Origin: Isotricha intestinalis
Taxonomy: Eukaryota > Ciliophora > Litostomatea > Vestibuliferida > Isotrichidae
Length of the DNA stretch: 45,349 nt
Direction: 5' to 3'
Assembly (NCBI GenBank): GCA_023807065.1
Contig: JAJJLU010003617.1
Location: 1 to 45,349 of the forward strand
Within the stretch, counting starts at the first letter, position 1; each line of letters starts with the position of its first letter. The translations under genes and the position numbers were made by a program. The notes beneath the pieces were generated by a model that saw only the letters and a program-made list of their open reading frames with translations, had not been told where the DNA came from and made no database searches. This document shows positions 36,287-45,187 of this stretch, piece after piece.

Positions 36287-37837
36287 TCAAATATTACTTT
36301 CATTATCATTTTTTTCTTCTTCTTCATTATCATTTTTTTCTTCTTCTTTATTTTCATTTTTTTCTTCTTCTTCATTTTCATTTTTTTCTTTTTTTTCTTC
36401 ATGATTATTATTATCTTTAATCATAATTAATTCTCCTTTATTAATTTTATTGTGTAAATCAAGAATAAATCCCTTTAATTTTAAATTTTCATTGTTTTTA
36501 AATTTTTCATAATTTAAAATTTTTTTAATTTCTTTATTAACTTCTTTAATTTGTAAATTAAATTTATTAATAAAAGTTTTTTGTCTTAATAATTCATTAT
36601 TAATAATTTTTTCTTCTTTTTTTAATGTAATCATTTTTTTTTCAGATAGATTAATTTTTAAAGTAATATTATTTTTTAATTGTTTTTTTATTTCAATTGA
36701 ATCTTTATATTCTTCAATAATTTCATTTTTATTATTTTCAATATCTTTAAATTTATCTTCATAATTATTAATAAATTCTTCAGGTATGATTTTATAAAGA
36801 ATTTTTTTTTCATCGTTAGAAAATAAAGTATTTGAATAATTTTTATTATAATTATGCTTTTTTGGAAGAAATTTAATATAATTTGAATAATTAATATTTT
36901 TTTGATTAAATTCATTCCAAATTGAAAATAAATTATTTTTCATTTTTTCCTTTTCTCTTCTTTCTTTTCCTTCATTTGAAAGCTTTATTTTTTTCTTTGT
37001 TTTAATTTTTGGACCATTATTTCTTTTATTAAAACTTTTATTTTTCAATAAATTTATTTTTGAATAATCTAAAGTTTCTTCTTCTTGATAACTATAATTT
37101 TGGTTATTTAATTTAATTATATTAGAATTTGATAATGAATCATTTAATTTATTTTTCTTTTTTTCAAAATCTAATTCATTTTTTAATAATTTACTTTGAT
37201 ATAATAAATTTTTTATTTTTTTATTACAATTTTTATGCTCATTTATTTCTTCTTTAAGTGAATTTACACAATTTTCAAGTTCATTTATTTCATGATTTAA
37301 ATTATTAAATTTGTTGATTTTATTATTTTCTAAAATATCATTTAATAATTTTTCATATTTTTCTCTTTCTCTTTGTAAAGGCTCAATTAAATTTATTGTA
37401 TTTTCTATTTCTTTATTTTTAATATTTATTTCTTCTTTTACTTTTTTTTCTTTATTTTCAAAATCTGATTCTTTTAAATTATTAAAATTTATTTTATTTA
37501 GTTTTTTATCTATATCACTTTTAATTGATTTTAAAATATTTGTTAAGTTTTTATTTTCTATTTTTAACTTTCTTAATTCTCCATTTTTTATATTTATATC
37601 TTCATTTATTTCTTTTATATCTTTTAATATTTTTTCTTTTTCTTCTTCTATTTCTTCATTAGTTAAATTTAATTTATCGTTTAATTCAGAATTTATTTTT
37701 AGTAAATTTTCTATATTATATTCTTTTTTTATTTTCTTTTTTTCTTTTTTTTGTTCTAAATTTATTTTATTCTGATTTTGATTTTCTCTTGTTGATGTTT
37801 GCTTATTTTTTTTTTTCTTTAATGGTTGTTTTGACAT
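36287..37837 (-). CDS. coiled-coil protein with acidic repeat tail
   Basis: A 516-residue protein. The N-terminus is Lys/Gln-rich (KKKKNKQTSTRENQNQNK). Strong coiled coil runs over about 40-240, with a Ser/Asn break, and again over 345-455. A basic linker with aromatic residues sits between (about 300-340: WNEFNQKNINYSNYIKFLPK), perhaps a small docking site. The last ~35 residues are repeats of eight residues of the form EKNDNEEE, encoded by a 24-bp tandem repeat. No domain is recognised; a structural role is likely. Its start lies 288 bases from the 3' end of the GT8 gene, both on the minus strand. Confidence 0.75.
   Translation of the reverse strand: MSKQPLKKKKNKQTSTRENQNQNKINLEQKKEKKKIKKEYNIENLLKINSELNDKLNLTNEEIEEEKEKILKDIKEINEDINIKNGELRKLKIENKNLTNILKSIKSDIDKKLNKINFNNLKESDFENKEKKVKEEINIKNKEIENTINLIEPLQREREKYEKLLNDILENNKINKFNNLNHEINELENCVNSLKEEINEHKNCNKKIKNLLYQSKLLKNELDFEKKKNKLNDSLSNSNIIKLNNQNYSYQEEETLDYSKINLLKNKSFNKRNNGPKIKTKKKIKLSNEGKERREKEKMKNNLFSIWNEFNQKNINYSNYIKFLPKKHNYNKNYSNTLFSNDEKKILYKIIPEEFINNYEDKFKDIENNKNEIIEEYKDSIEIKKQLKNNITLKINLSEKKMITLKKEEKIINNELLRQKTFINKFNLQIKEVNKEIKKILNYEKFKNNENLKLKGFILDLHNKINKGELIMIKDNNNHEEKKEKNENEEEEKNENKEEEKNDNEEEEKNDNESNI
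36300..36395. repeat. 24-bp coding tandem repeat, four copies
   Basis: Four head-to-tail 24-bp units at 36300-36323, 36324-36347, 36348-36371 and 36372-36395. The first two are identical and the others differ by a few bases. They encode the eight-residue acidic repeats at the C-terminus of the coiled-coil gene. The length is a multiple of three, so copy-number change would not break the frame. Confidence 0.9.
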
Positions 37838-38125
37838 TTATTTTATATCATGAAAACTATAATAAGTTATAAAATTTTTTAAATTATTCAAAAAAATAAC
37901 CAATAGTTTTATTTTTTTTAGAATTGCAATATATTAAACCTATAAAATCTGATGATTACCAACAAAAACTCTTTTATTAGGAGAAGATAATTACTATTTT
38001 ATTTCTAATTGATAAAAATTAAGTAATTTATTTTTTATGTTTTATTCATTGTTTTTAATTGTCATAAAAAAAAATATAACAAAAACTTTTAAAATAATTC
38101 AATCAATAAAATATAACACAAAACA

Positions 38126-39547
38126 TCATATAAATAAAAATAAATTAAATAAAGCAACAAACTTCAAAATTTTTTTAATTTTTTTTTTGTTTAATTTTTT
38201 AGACTTTTTAACAGGTCTAGGATATTTTTTACTAATTTTATCATAAAATCCACTCACATTAACATAATGCCACCATTCATTTTTATTTTCAGGCATCCAA
38301 CTTTCACTCTTATCATATTCCCAAAAAAAATGCCAAGGTTTAAAAACAACATGTAATATTATTGGATTACTAAAAGCTTCTGTAAACTCTTCATTTTTAT
38401 ATTTATATTTATATCTATTTAATCTATTTTTATATAATAAAAAACTTTTATTCAAATAATTATATATTCCAAATTTTGGAGGTAAAATATCTATTTTATC
38501 ATAACATAATGCATTTATTGTTGTTTGATCATGCCAAGTTAATTTATCATTATTTTCTCTTATAAATTTACTAAATTTCTTTACAAAATTTTCTTTTCTT
38601 AAATCTTTTAAATTTATTAGCATTACTCCAGCACAAATGCATTTGTCATTATTAAAAGTTATATGATCAACACAATTAGGAGATTCATCTAATAAACCTT
38701 TATATAGGTAATTAATCATATCAATATCATACATTTCTTTTAAATCTCCATATGTAATAGTATCTCCATCAAGCCAAATTATTTTATCTAAATTAGGTAA
38801 TAATTCTGATAATGATAATCTATAATATGTTGGTGTAGATAAATGTTTATCTATTTTTGCATCTTCATAACTATTTTTCATATTTATTAAGTATATTTTA
38901 CAATTATTATATTTTAGCTCAAAATTTTCTAATATTTCTTTATTTTCTTCTGAAAAATCTGGAGAATGCATTATATAATAATGATATATTGTTCTTGGAT
39001 TTGAGTGTATTAACATTGTTGTAATTGCTACTATTGTTGGATATATATAATTATTATCTAATGCCATTGATATTGGAATGTTGTTATATCCTAAATTTTT
39101 ATAATTTAATTTTATTTCAAAGGAATTTTCTTTTTTTTCTTTTTGAGAAAAATTAATTATTCCTAAATAAAAATCTTCTATTATTTCTATTGTAAAATTT
39201 AAATTTTTTTTATCATGAAAAACACTGAAACTTTTTTGTAAATGATTTTGAGATAAATAAAATGTTTCTTCGTCTTTATATAAAAAATTCTCTTTTAAAA
39301 TACATTTAATGTTTGAGGAATTTGTTGAATTAATTCCAAATAAATCACAATTAAAAGTTATGTTTTCTTCATTATTTTCTGAATTTAAAATAATATCAAA
39401 AATATTATTTTCAGAAATATTTGGTAAATTTTGTCCATATAATTGAAAATTAATATCATGATTATTATTGATAAAAATATGTTGCAGATATAAATTATAT
39501 TGATTCAAAGAAAAGCACAATAATTCAATAAAAACTAATATTTTCAT
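38126..39547 (-). CDS. family 8 glycosyltransferase, secretory pathway
   Basis: A 473-residue protein. Residues 1-16 are a signal peptide or short anchor (MKILVFIELLCFSLNQ). A ~130-residue N-terminal domain follows, then the GT8 catalytic domain at about 150-415. It opens with ISMALDNNYIYPTIVAITTM. The metal-binding D-x-D is in KIIWLDGDTITYGDL (~258). GVMLINLKDLR, WHDQTTINAL and LPPKFGIYNY follow in the usual GT8 order, and HVVFKPWHFFW (~400) supplies the late His-Lys-Pro-Trp motif. The C-terminus is strongly basic and then hydrophobic (KKILKFVALFNLFLFI), perhaps a tail anchor. It should transfer a sugar from a nucleotide sugar (often UDP-glucose or UDP-galactose) inside the ER or Golgi. A paralogue begins at 45188. 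Confidence 0.9.
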   Translation of the reverse strand: MKILVFIELLCFSLNQYNLYLQHIFINNNHDINFQLYGQNLPNISENNIFDIILNSENNEENITFNCDLFGINSTNSSNIKCILKENFLYKDEETFYLSQNHLQKSFSVFHDKKNLNFTIEIIEDFYLGIINFSQKEKKENSFEIKLNYKNLGYNNIPISMALDNNYIYPTIVAITTMLIHSNPRTIYHYYIMHSPDFSEENKEILENFELKYNNCKIYLINMKNSYEDAKIDKHLSTPTYYRLSLSELLPNLDKIIWLDGDTITYGDLKEMYDIDMINYLYKGLLDESPNCVDHITFNNDKCICAGVMLINLKDLRKENFVKKFSKFIRENNDKLTWHDQTTINALCYDKIDILPPKFGIYNYLNKSFLLYKNRLNRYKYKYKNEEFTEAFSNPIILHVVFKPWHFFWEYDKSESWMPENKNEWWHYVNVSGFYDKISKKYPRPVKKSKKLNKKKIKKILKFVALFNLFLFI

Positions 39548-39715
39548 TAAAAAATGATAATAAATTCCTTGATTTAAATAAATAAAAGAAGAATGTATCT
39601 TTTCAATGATAGATTCATTCTATATTTTAAATATTAAACATAAGATTAACAATAAAAACCAAAAGATAAAGGTTATAATTATTTCAAACTAATTGTTATT
39701 CTTTTTTAGATATTT

Positions 39716-39808
39716 TCAAAATTCTTTTAATAAGGATACTAATTTAGTTAATTGTTGTAATTTAATTAAAAAATATCTTAATATTTCTTGGAATAATATC
39801 CTTATGAT
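39716..39808 (-). pseudogene. decayed frame upstream of the GT8 gene
   Basis: On the minus strand a frame reads IIRILFQEILRYFLIKLQQL and continues TKLVSLLKEF to TGA (39716-39718). The same frame continues KYLKKNNN, TAG, then a hydrophobic segment FEIIITFIFWFLLLILC, ending at another TAG near 39620. CAA, GAA and TCC codons make it look like coding sequence. It is probably the remains of another gene; it could also be chance. The rest of 39548-40359 is A/T spacer. Confidence 0.3.
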
Positions 39809-40359
39809 TTATATTGAATTTTTCCATTAATTTTTTCAAAATTTTTTTAAGTGAACCTTGTGATTAAATTTATATTAATTTCTTTTAAAAATTAAAATAA
39901 TTTATTTTTCCCTGATTAAAAATAATAAAAAAAAAATTAAAATAAAATCTGAAATTTTATTGATTCTGAAACTTAAGGAAACAACCAATGCATTTCAATA
40001 AATTCTCAAAAACTAACGAGTTTTAAATAAAATAATTTTAATCAATAAATAAAATTTTATTTAGAATATGAAAATTAAAAATAGAGACAATAATTAATTC
40101 AAGTATTAAATGAAGAAAAATTACAAATAATAAATTTACTTTAAATAAAACTACATTTATTAAACACAATAATCTAGATTTAATAAATACATTTATTTTT
40201 AATTTTATTTTTAAAAATTTCTATTGATAATATCCCACAGAAATAAAAGAAATGAAAAGGATTTTGTTTAGTTATTTCTTCTATTAGTTAAGTAGTTATT
40301 ATAATATTTTGTTATTGAAACCACACATATATAATTTTTTATTTAATTTTAAATTTAGA

Positions 40360-40651
40360 TTAATTACCATATTCCTCACGTTTATATCCCTAGTTTTTTT
40401 TCCAACTTTTTTCCAAAAATAGGGAGATAAGTTATGTTCTTATCCTTCATTTATCATTTTTAGGTGGATAAATTAAGTCATGTCCGGGAAATTTTCAGTT
40501 TTTAGGGGTTAAAATAAATCATGTCCGGAAAATTTAGTTTGTTTTCCAGAGTAATTTCCCAGAGATAAATTTGAGGAAAATCTGCCTTTTCAAAAACTCT
40601 AACCCTGCAAAACTGAGGAGGACATGAACATGAGGAAAAGGGTATAATTAA
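40360..40651. mobile_element. 292-bp inverted-repeat element (MITE-like)
   Basis: This block is visibly richer in G and C than the surrounding spacer. Its ends are imperfect inverted repeats: TTCCTCACGTTTATATCC at 40372-40389 pairs with GGACATGAACATGAGGAA at 40620-40637 (15 of 18 matches, all mismatches transitions). Outward, TTAATTA at 40360-40366 pairs with TAATTAA at 40645-40651. Inside are about four degenerate direct units of 41-53 bp, starting at about 40382, 40432, 40478 and 40519. Each opens with a form of TCATGTCC; the middle ones carry TTTTTAGG and a following GATAAA-like stretch. There is no reading frame of note. A non-autonomous transposon is the simplest reading. A structured RNA or protein-binding array is an alternative. 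Target-site duplication could not be settled because the flanks are all A/T. Confidence 0.5.
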
Positions 40652-40760
40652 ATATTTTAATTAATTTAATTTTAATGCTTTTATAATTCTTCAATTTTGT
40701 ATGATTATATAAAGTTATTATTCTTATTCAAATATTATATTTTCAAACACAACATAAAAT

Positions 40761-40886
40761 ATAATTGAATTAAAAAATATTATTCATGATTGTTTAATAA
40801 CATTTCTTCAAGAGAAGAATGTTCCCTCTCCAATGATAGAGAGTGAATTAGAATCTCCTTTATCAAATGAAGAAAGAAGAAGGTAG
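40761..40886 (+). pseudogene. orphan coding-like fragment or exon
   Basis: A 41-codon open stretch follows a stop and ends at TAG 40884-40886. It reads IIELKNIIHDCLITFLQEKN and then VPSPMIESELESPLSNEERR. Codons such as GAG, AAG, CCC and TCT are unusual for this window. There is no ATG at its start (the first Met is internal, at 40833). It could be an exon (the end reads AAG then GTAG) or a remnant, perhaps connected with the inverted-repeat element 110 bases upstream. I do not recognise the sequence. Confidence 0.35.
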
Positions 40887-41065
40887 AAAAATAATTAATT
40901 TAATTTGAAATATTATTATTATTATTTAAAACATATAATTACTTTATTATTTTTTTTTAAAATATATCTTTCATACTTATCAATAATTATTTTTTTTTTA
41001 TAAGACTTTGAATATTCACATTTATTTCTTGTAAAAGTTGAAATAGGAATATTATTATAATTATA

Positions 41066-41254
41066 TTAAATTATTTCATTAATCATTAATTTCAAAAAAT
41101 ATCTTTGTCTATTTTTAGTTTTTTCTTTTTATCTTTCTCTTAAATTTATCTTTTTTAATTCTTTTTATTGACAAAATATAATTTATCATAATTAATTTAA
41201 CCATAAAATCTTTTCAAATTGTATCTTTTAAATCTGATAATATCAAAGTTCTTT
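41066..41254 (-). pseudogene. decayed gene remnant with stops at Gln/Trp-like positions
   Basis: On the minus strand one frame holds about 60 protein-like codons: KEL, YYQI, KIQFEKILWLN, IIFCQ, KELKKINLRER, then KEKTKNRQRYFLKLMINEII, ending at TAA 41066-41068. The breaks are TGA or TAA, where Trp or Gln would fit. No indel is needed. It lies in the gene-poor 39548-41655 region. The family is not recognised. The remaining parts of 40887-41655 show only A/T spacer. Confidence 0.35.
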
Positions 41255-41655
41255 AATCATTTATGAATTTGATAAAAATGGTATTTATTAAAGTATGAAA
41301 TAATCAATTAGAATAATAAAACTAAAACTCAATACAAAAAAATATTTAAAATTTTGATTTTCGATTCAAAAAATAATGTTTTTTAAATATGTCACAATTT
41401 TATATAAAGAATTATTACTTTTATAATTGTTTTAAGAAATTTTTTTTTTTAAAATTAAATTCATTAATTTTATCATATTCATATTAATATTTCAAAAAAA
41501 TAAATAACCATTATATATATATAAAATAAATTAATATTATATTTTTTTAATCATAAAATTGAAAATCATTCATTTTTAACGTTTTTCTATTTTTTGTTAA
41601 TTCTATCATTTTTTTTGTAATAAAATTATATGTAGAATTGCTTAATTTATTTATT

Positions 41656-44166
41656 TTAATACCTAAAAAAAAATAAAAAATGAATCTTACTTCTATTATT
41701 AAAAAGAAAAAATTGTTTTTCTAAATCTTCAATTTCATACCATTTTCTTTTTAAAATTTTACTGTTACTTCTTCTTAATTTAATATCAGAATTAAATAAA
41801 TATGAAGTACTTTTTAATTCTCTTAAATATTTATTTTTTTTTAAAGATGGTTCATATAATTGTTTTACTATTTTTTTACAAATAGGAATTTGAGAAGTTT
41901 TTGGTCTAATCAATTTAGTTATTTTATTATAATTTTCAGAATCTTCTGTTGTTATTACGTAATTATATTCATTTAAAATTGGATTTGAAAAACTTTTTTT
42001 TCTTTTTATTTGTTCATCTTCTTTCGTTTTTGTAAATAATATTTGTTTTTTTTTATTCTTTGCTTTTAATGAATTATCATTTAAATTATTTATTAAATTT
42101 TTTATAGATAATTTTAAATTTTCTAATTTTTCATTATTTTTTTCGTTATTAAATATATCTGAATAAAAATCTGAAATATTTTTTAATAATTTTATTAATT
42201 TTATTTGATTGTCTGTTTCTTTGAATAAATAAAATATTAATATTTCATCTATTAAATTAGCTTTCATATATTTTTTATAATTATCTTTATTTTTTTTTTC
42301 TTTTAAAAATAAAATATCATATATTTCTTTTGAATATTTAATATTTTTCTCAATTGAATATTCTAAAATATCTTTTATATAATCTTCTATCTTTATTTCT
42401 TTATATTTATTTACGAAATTTATTGTCATTTCTATTATTTTTTCTGAAGATTTTTCTTCATTTTCATTTAAATTATTATCATCATATAATTTAAAATCAT
42501 TTAAATTTTGCATAATATCAACCAAAGATTCATAAATTAAAATTATTTTTCTTTTTCCATTATTACATTTTTCAATAAATTTACTTTTTTTTTTTAATGT
42601 ATTTGAATCAGGATTTACTTTATTTCTATTATACAATTCAATTAGAGTTTTAGAAAAATTTTCCTCTCTTTTATTAATTGATTTATTAATTATTAATTTA
42701 TATTCTTCATAAAATTGTTGAAATTTACTATTTTCATTTATTAAATCATTTATATTTTTATAATCTTTATTTATTATTTCTGTAACTTTACTTTGATAAA
42801 TTTGTTTTTGAGTTTCTAAGTTTATAATTCTTTTATTTAACTCACTCATTTTTTTTCTTCTAAAATTTGCCAAAGAAACAATTTTACTATAAAAATTATA
42901 TATATCATTATAGTTTAATTCAATATAATTAAATTTTTCTATAATTTCATTTAATTTGATTTTTTTAGGTTTTGATTTTGATATTTGAATTTGAGAATTA
43001 TTAAAATTAAGTGAAAAAGAAGAAATTTTATTTCTTTTTAAAGAACGATGAGATTTATTTTTTTTTAATTTATTTTTCTTATTTTTTTCTAATTCATCAT
43101 TTAAATTTTCATCATCTGAATTTGAAAAAATATATTGTTGACCATTCATAAAATTTAAAAAATCAGAATCTAATTTATAATTATTATTTATTATTTCTTC
43201 TTTATCATTAATATTTTCTTTTTCTTTATTCATACAATATTTTTGAAAAAAATATAATCCAATTATAAAATTTATTATTTCTTCTTCTTTTTGTGATTTT
43301 TTTTCTTTTTGATAATTATATATATTTATTTTTTCCATCATTTCATTTTTATAAATATTATATTTCAAAGTTGAAAATTCCTTATTTTTATTATATTTTT
43401 CTTTTAATTGATTTATTTTTTTTTCTTTTTCTAAATTATTAAAATCAATTTTGGATTTTTTGATTTCATGTTCCATAATAATATTATTTATTCTTTTTAA
43501 ATGATTTTCAAAAAAATTATCCATTTTTTGCATAGATAAAATTTGATTAAATGTTTTTAAATTATTATGTTCTAAATCTTTTCTAATTTGTTTTAAATCA
43601 TGTATTTTTTGATTAATATTTATAGTTTCTTCATCAATTGTTATAAGTTTAGTTTTTTGATCTTCAATTAAATATTTTAAAGTTGTAGTATATTCTTCTT
43701 CATTAATTACTTCTTTTTTCCCATTTTTAAATTTATTATCTAAATTTTTAATTTTATCAATAATATAATTTAAATTATTTACTTCTTCTAAACCATTAAT
43801 TTTTTCTTTTTCAGATTCTATTTCTTTTCCTTTTTCAACATTTTTAATTTTATTTTCTATTTCTTTATTTTTATTTTTTATTTCATTTATTTTTATTGTT
43901 TTTTTCTCATTTTCTGTTTCTATTTCATTGTAAAAATTTTTTAATTTATATAAAATTTCATTTAATTCCATTTGATTCATCATTTTAAAAGAATTTAGTT
44001 CTTTTTTATTTACATATGAAACATCTAATGAGTTACTTTTAACTTTTTTTTGAATTGGCTGTGAAAATATAAATGTTCGATATTTTAAAATCAAATCTTT
44101 TGATTTGTTTATTTCTTTTTCTTTCAATAAAGTTCTTAATGACTCTTTTTTTTTTCTTTGATTCAT
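41656..44166 (-). CDS. long coiled-coil protein, unknown
   Basis: An 836-residue protein, highly charged. Coiled coil dominates about 60-310 and 385-480. An acidic break lies at about 325-375 (DSDFLNFMNGQQYIFSNSDD). The middle portion about 480-700 is helical with fewer heptads (KCNNGKRKIILIYESLVDIM). The C-terminal 130 residues are basic and Ser-rich with short motifs such as IRPKTSQIPICKK (about 757-769) and KRKWYEIEDLEKQFF near the end. The R-P-K-T-S run resembles short conserved peptides of axonemal and basal-body coiled-coil proteins, but this is weak. There is no signal peptide or membrane segment. A cytoskeletal role is inferred from composition only. Confidence 0.75.
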   Translation of the reverse strand: MNQRKKKESLRTLLKEKEINKSKDLILKYRTFIFSQPIQKKVKSNSLDVSYVNKKELNSFKMMNQMELNEILYKLKNFYNEIETENEKKTIKINEIKNKNKEIENKIKNVEKGKEIESEKEKINGLEEVNNLNYIIDKIKNLDNKFKNGKKEVINEEEYTTTLKYLIEDQKTKLITIDEETININQKIHDLKQIRKDLEHNNLKTFNQILSMQKMDNFFENHLKRINNIIMEHEIKKSKIDFNNLEKEKKINQLKEKYNKNKEFSTLKYNIYKNEMMEKINIYNYQKEKKSQKEEEIINFIIGLYFFQKYCMNKEKENINDKEEIINNNYKLDSDFLNFMNGQQYIFSNSDDENLNDELEKNKKNKLKKNKSHRSLKRNKISSFSLNFNNSQIQISKSKPKKIKLNEIIEKFNYIELNYNDIYNFYSKIVSLANFRRKKMSELNKRIINLETQKQIYQSKVTEIINKDYKNINDLINENSKFQQFYEEYKLIINKSINKREENFSKTLIELYNRNKVNPDSNTLKKKSKFIEKCNNGKRKIILIYESLVDIMQNLNDFKLYDDNNLNENEEKSSEKIIEMTINFVNKYKEIKIEDYIKDILEYSIEKNIKYSKEIYDILFLKEKKNKDNYKKYMKANLIDEILIFYLFKETDNQIKLIKLLKNISDFYSDIFNNEKNNEKLENLKLSIKNLINNLNDNSLKAKNKKKQILFTKTKEDEQIKRKKSFSNPILNEYNYVITTEDSENYNKITKLIRPKTSQIPICKKIVKQLYEPSLKKNKYLRELKSTSYLFNSDIKLRRSNSKILKRKWYEIEDLEKQFFLFNNRSKIHFLFFFRY

Positions 44167-44349
44167 TTATTTTTAAAATGAAAGATAATAAAATATAATA
44201 AATTATTAATATTAGAAAAAAAATTGTGTTTAAAAATAATAATTAATTATTAATTATATTTTTTTATGAACAATTTATTACAAATACAAACTAAATAATC
44301 CTGATATTATATTTTTTATAAATTAAATTCAAAAATTAATTCAAAAAAA

Positions 44350-44577
44350 ATGAGTAAAGATTTAAAGTATTTAAATATAATAATAAAATAATCGTTTTTT
44401 TCTTTTAATTTTAATAGAAATTCTCAAATATTTTCTTCAAAAAAATATCAAATAGGATTTTATAATTCAACAATAAGAAATGTAAAATAAAGTAAAAAAT
44501 ATTATTCCAAAAAAATTAAATTTAATTAATTTTTTAGTAAATCCAGAATAATAAAAAAAATTAATTTAATTAATTAA
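44350..44577 (+). pseudogene. decayed gene remnant beginning with ATG
   Basis: From ATG 44350 the frame reads MSKDLKYLNIIIK, TAA, SFFSFNFNRNSQIFSSKKY, QIGFYNSTIRNVK, TAA, SKKYYSKKIKFN, TAA, FFSKSRIIKKINLIN and ends at TAA 44575-44577. Three in-frame TAA codons stand where Gln would make a continuous basic protein of 75 residues. No frameshift is needed. The N-terminal composition (Ser, Phe, Asn, Arg, few acidic residues) would suit a mitochondrial-type or basic nuclear protein. The family is not recognised. The gap 44167-45187 holds this remnant, the one at 44843-44935 and spacer. Confidence 0.4.
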
Positions 44578-44842
44578 AAAAAAAAATAGAAATATATGAT
44601 AATACTAAATTTTCATTTACTTTATAATAGAAAAATTTTTTTCTGTTTTTTTCAATGTCAAATTTATTTTATAATATAAAATAAATCAAAATATAATTGA
44701 GTTTAGATTTTTAAATTCTTTAATTTTGTTGAATCACCTATTTCTCATTTTTTTATACTCCCTTCTAAAAAATTATTTAAAATTTATATATATAAAACGT
44801 TTCAAAATTGTTTTATTTTTTCATAAAAAAAAAAGGATAGTC

Positions 44843-44935
44843 ATGGAATAATACCCCATTTTTAATAATGATATAACAACAATTCTAACGTCTGATAATT
44901 CAATATAAAAAGGAAAAATCAAATTAATCATTTAA
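44843..44935 (+). pseudogene. short decayed frame
   Basis: ATG, GAA, TAA, then YPIFNNDITTILTSDNSI, TAA, KGKIKLII, TAA. CCC, CTA and ACG codons are unusual for spacer DNA here. In-frame TAA again sits where Gln would be natural. Only 30 codons long, so chance is possible. A further 26-codon frame from ATG 45021 (MLKLFLGSHLNNNKLCLDC) lies just upstream of the GT8 copy and may belong to the same decayed material. Confidence 0.25.
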
Positions 44936-45187
44936 AAAATATTTTTTATTTCAATATTTAAAGTATTATTATTTTAACCACTTTTAATCTTTAAATATTC
45001 TTATATCTTTCAAAAATAGAATGTTGAAATTATTTCTAGGAAGTCATTTAAATAACAATAAATTATGTTTAGATTGCACTTATGAAATAATAATACTCTA
45101 AATATAAATTGATATTCTCAATCAATATTTTTTTTATTAAGAATTAAAACTTTATAAAGTTTCAAATCAACATTTAATTTATATAAA

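Noticed and set aside
38037..38246. Plus-strand frame at the 3' end of the GT8 gene
   Set aside because: Mostly antisense to the basic/hydrophobic GT8 tail; composition explains the open frame.
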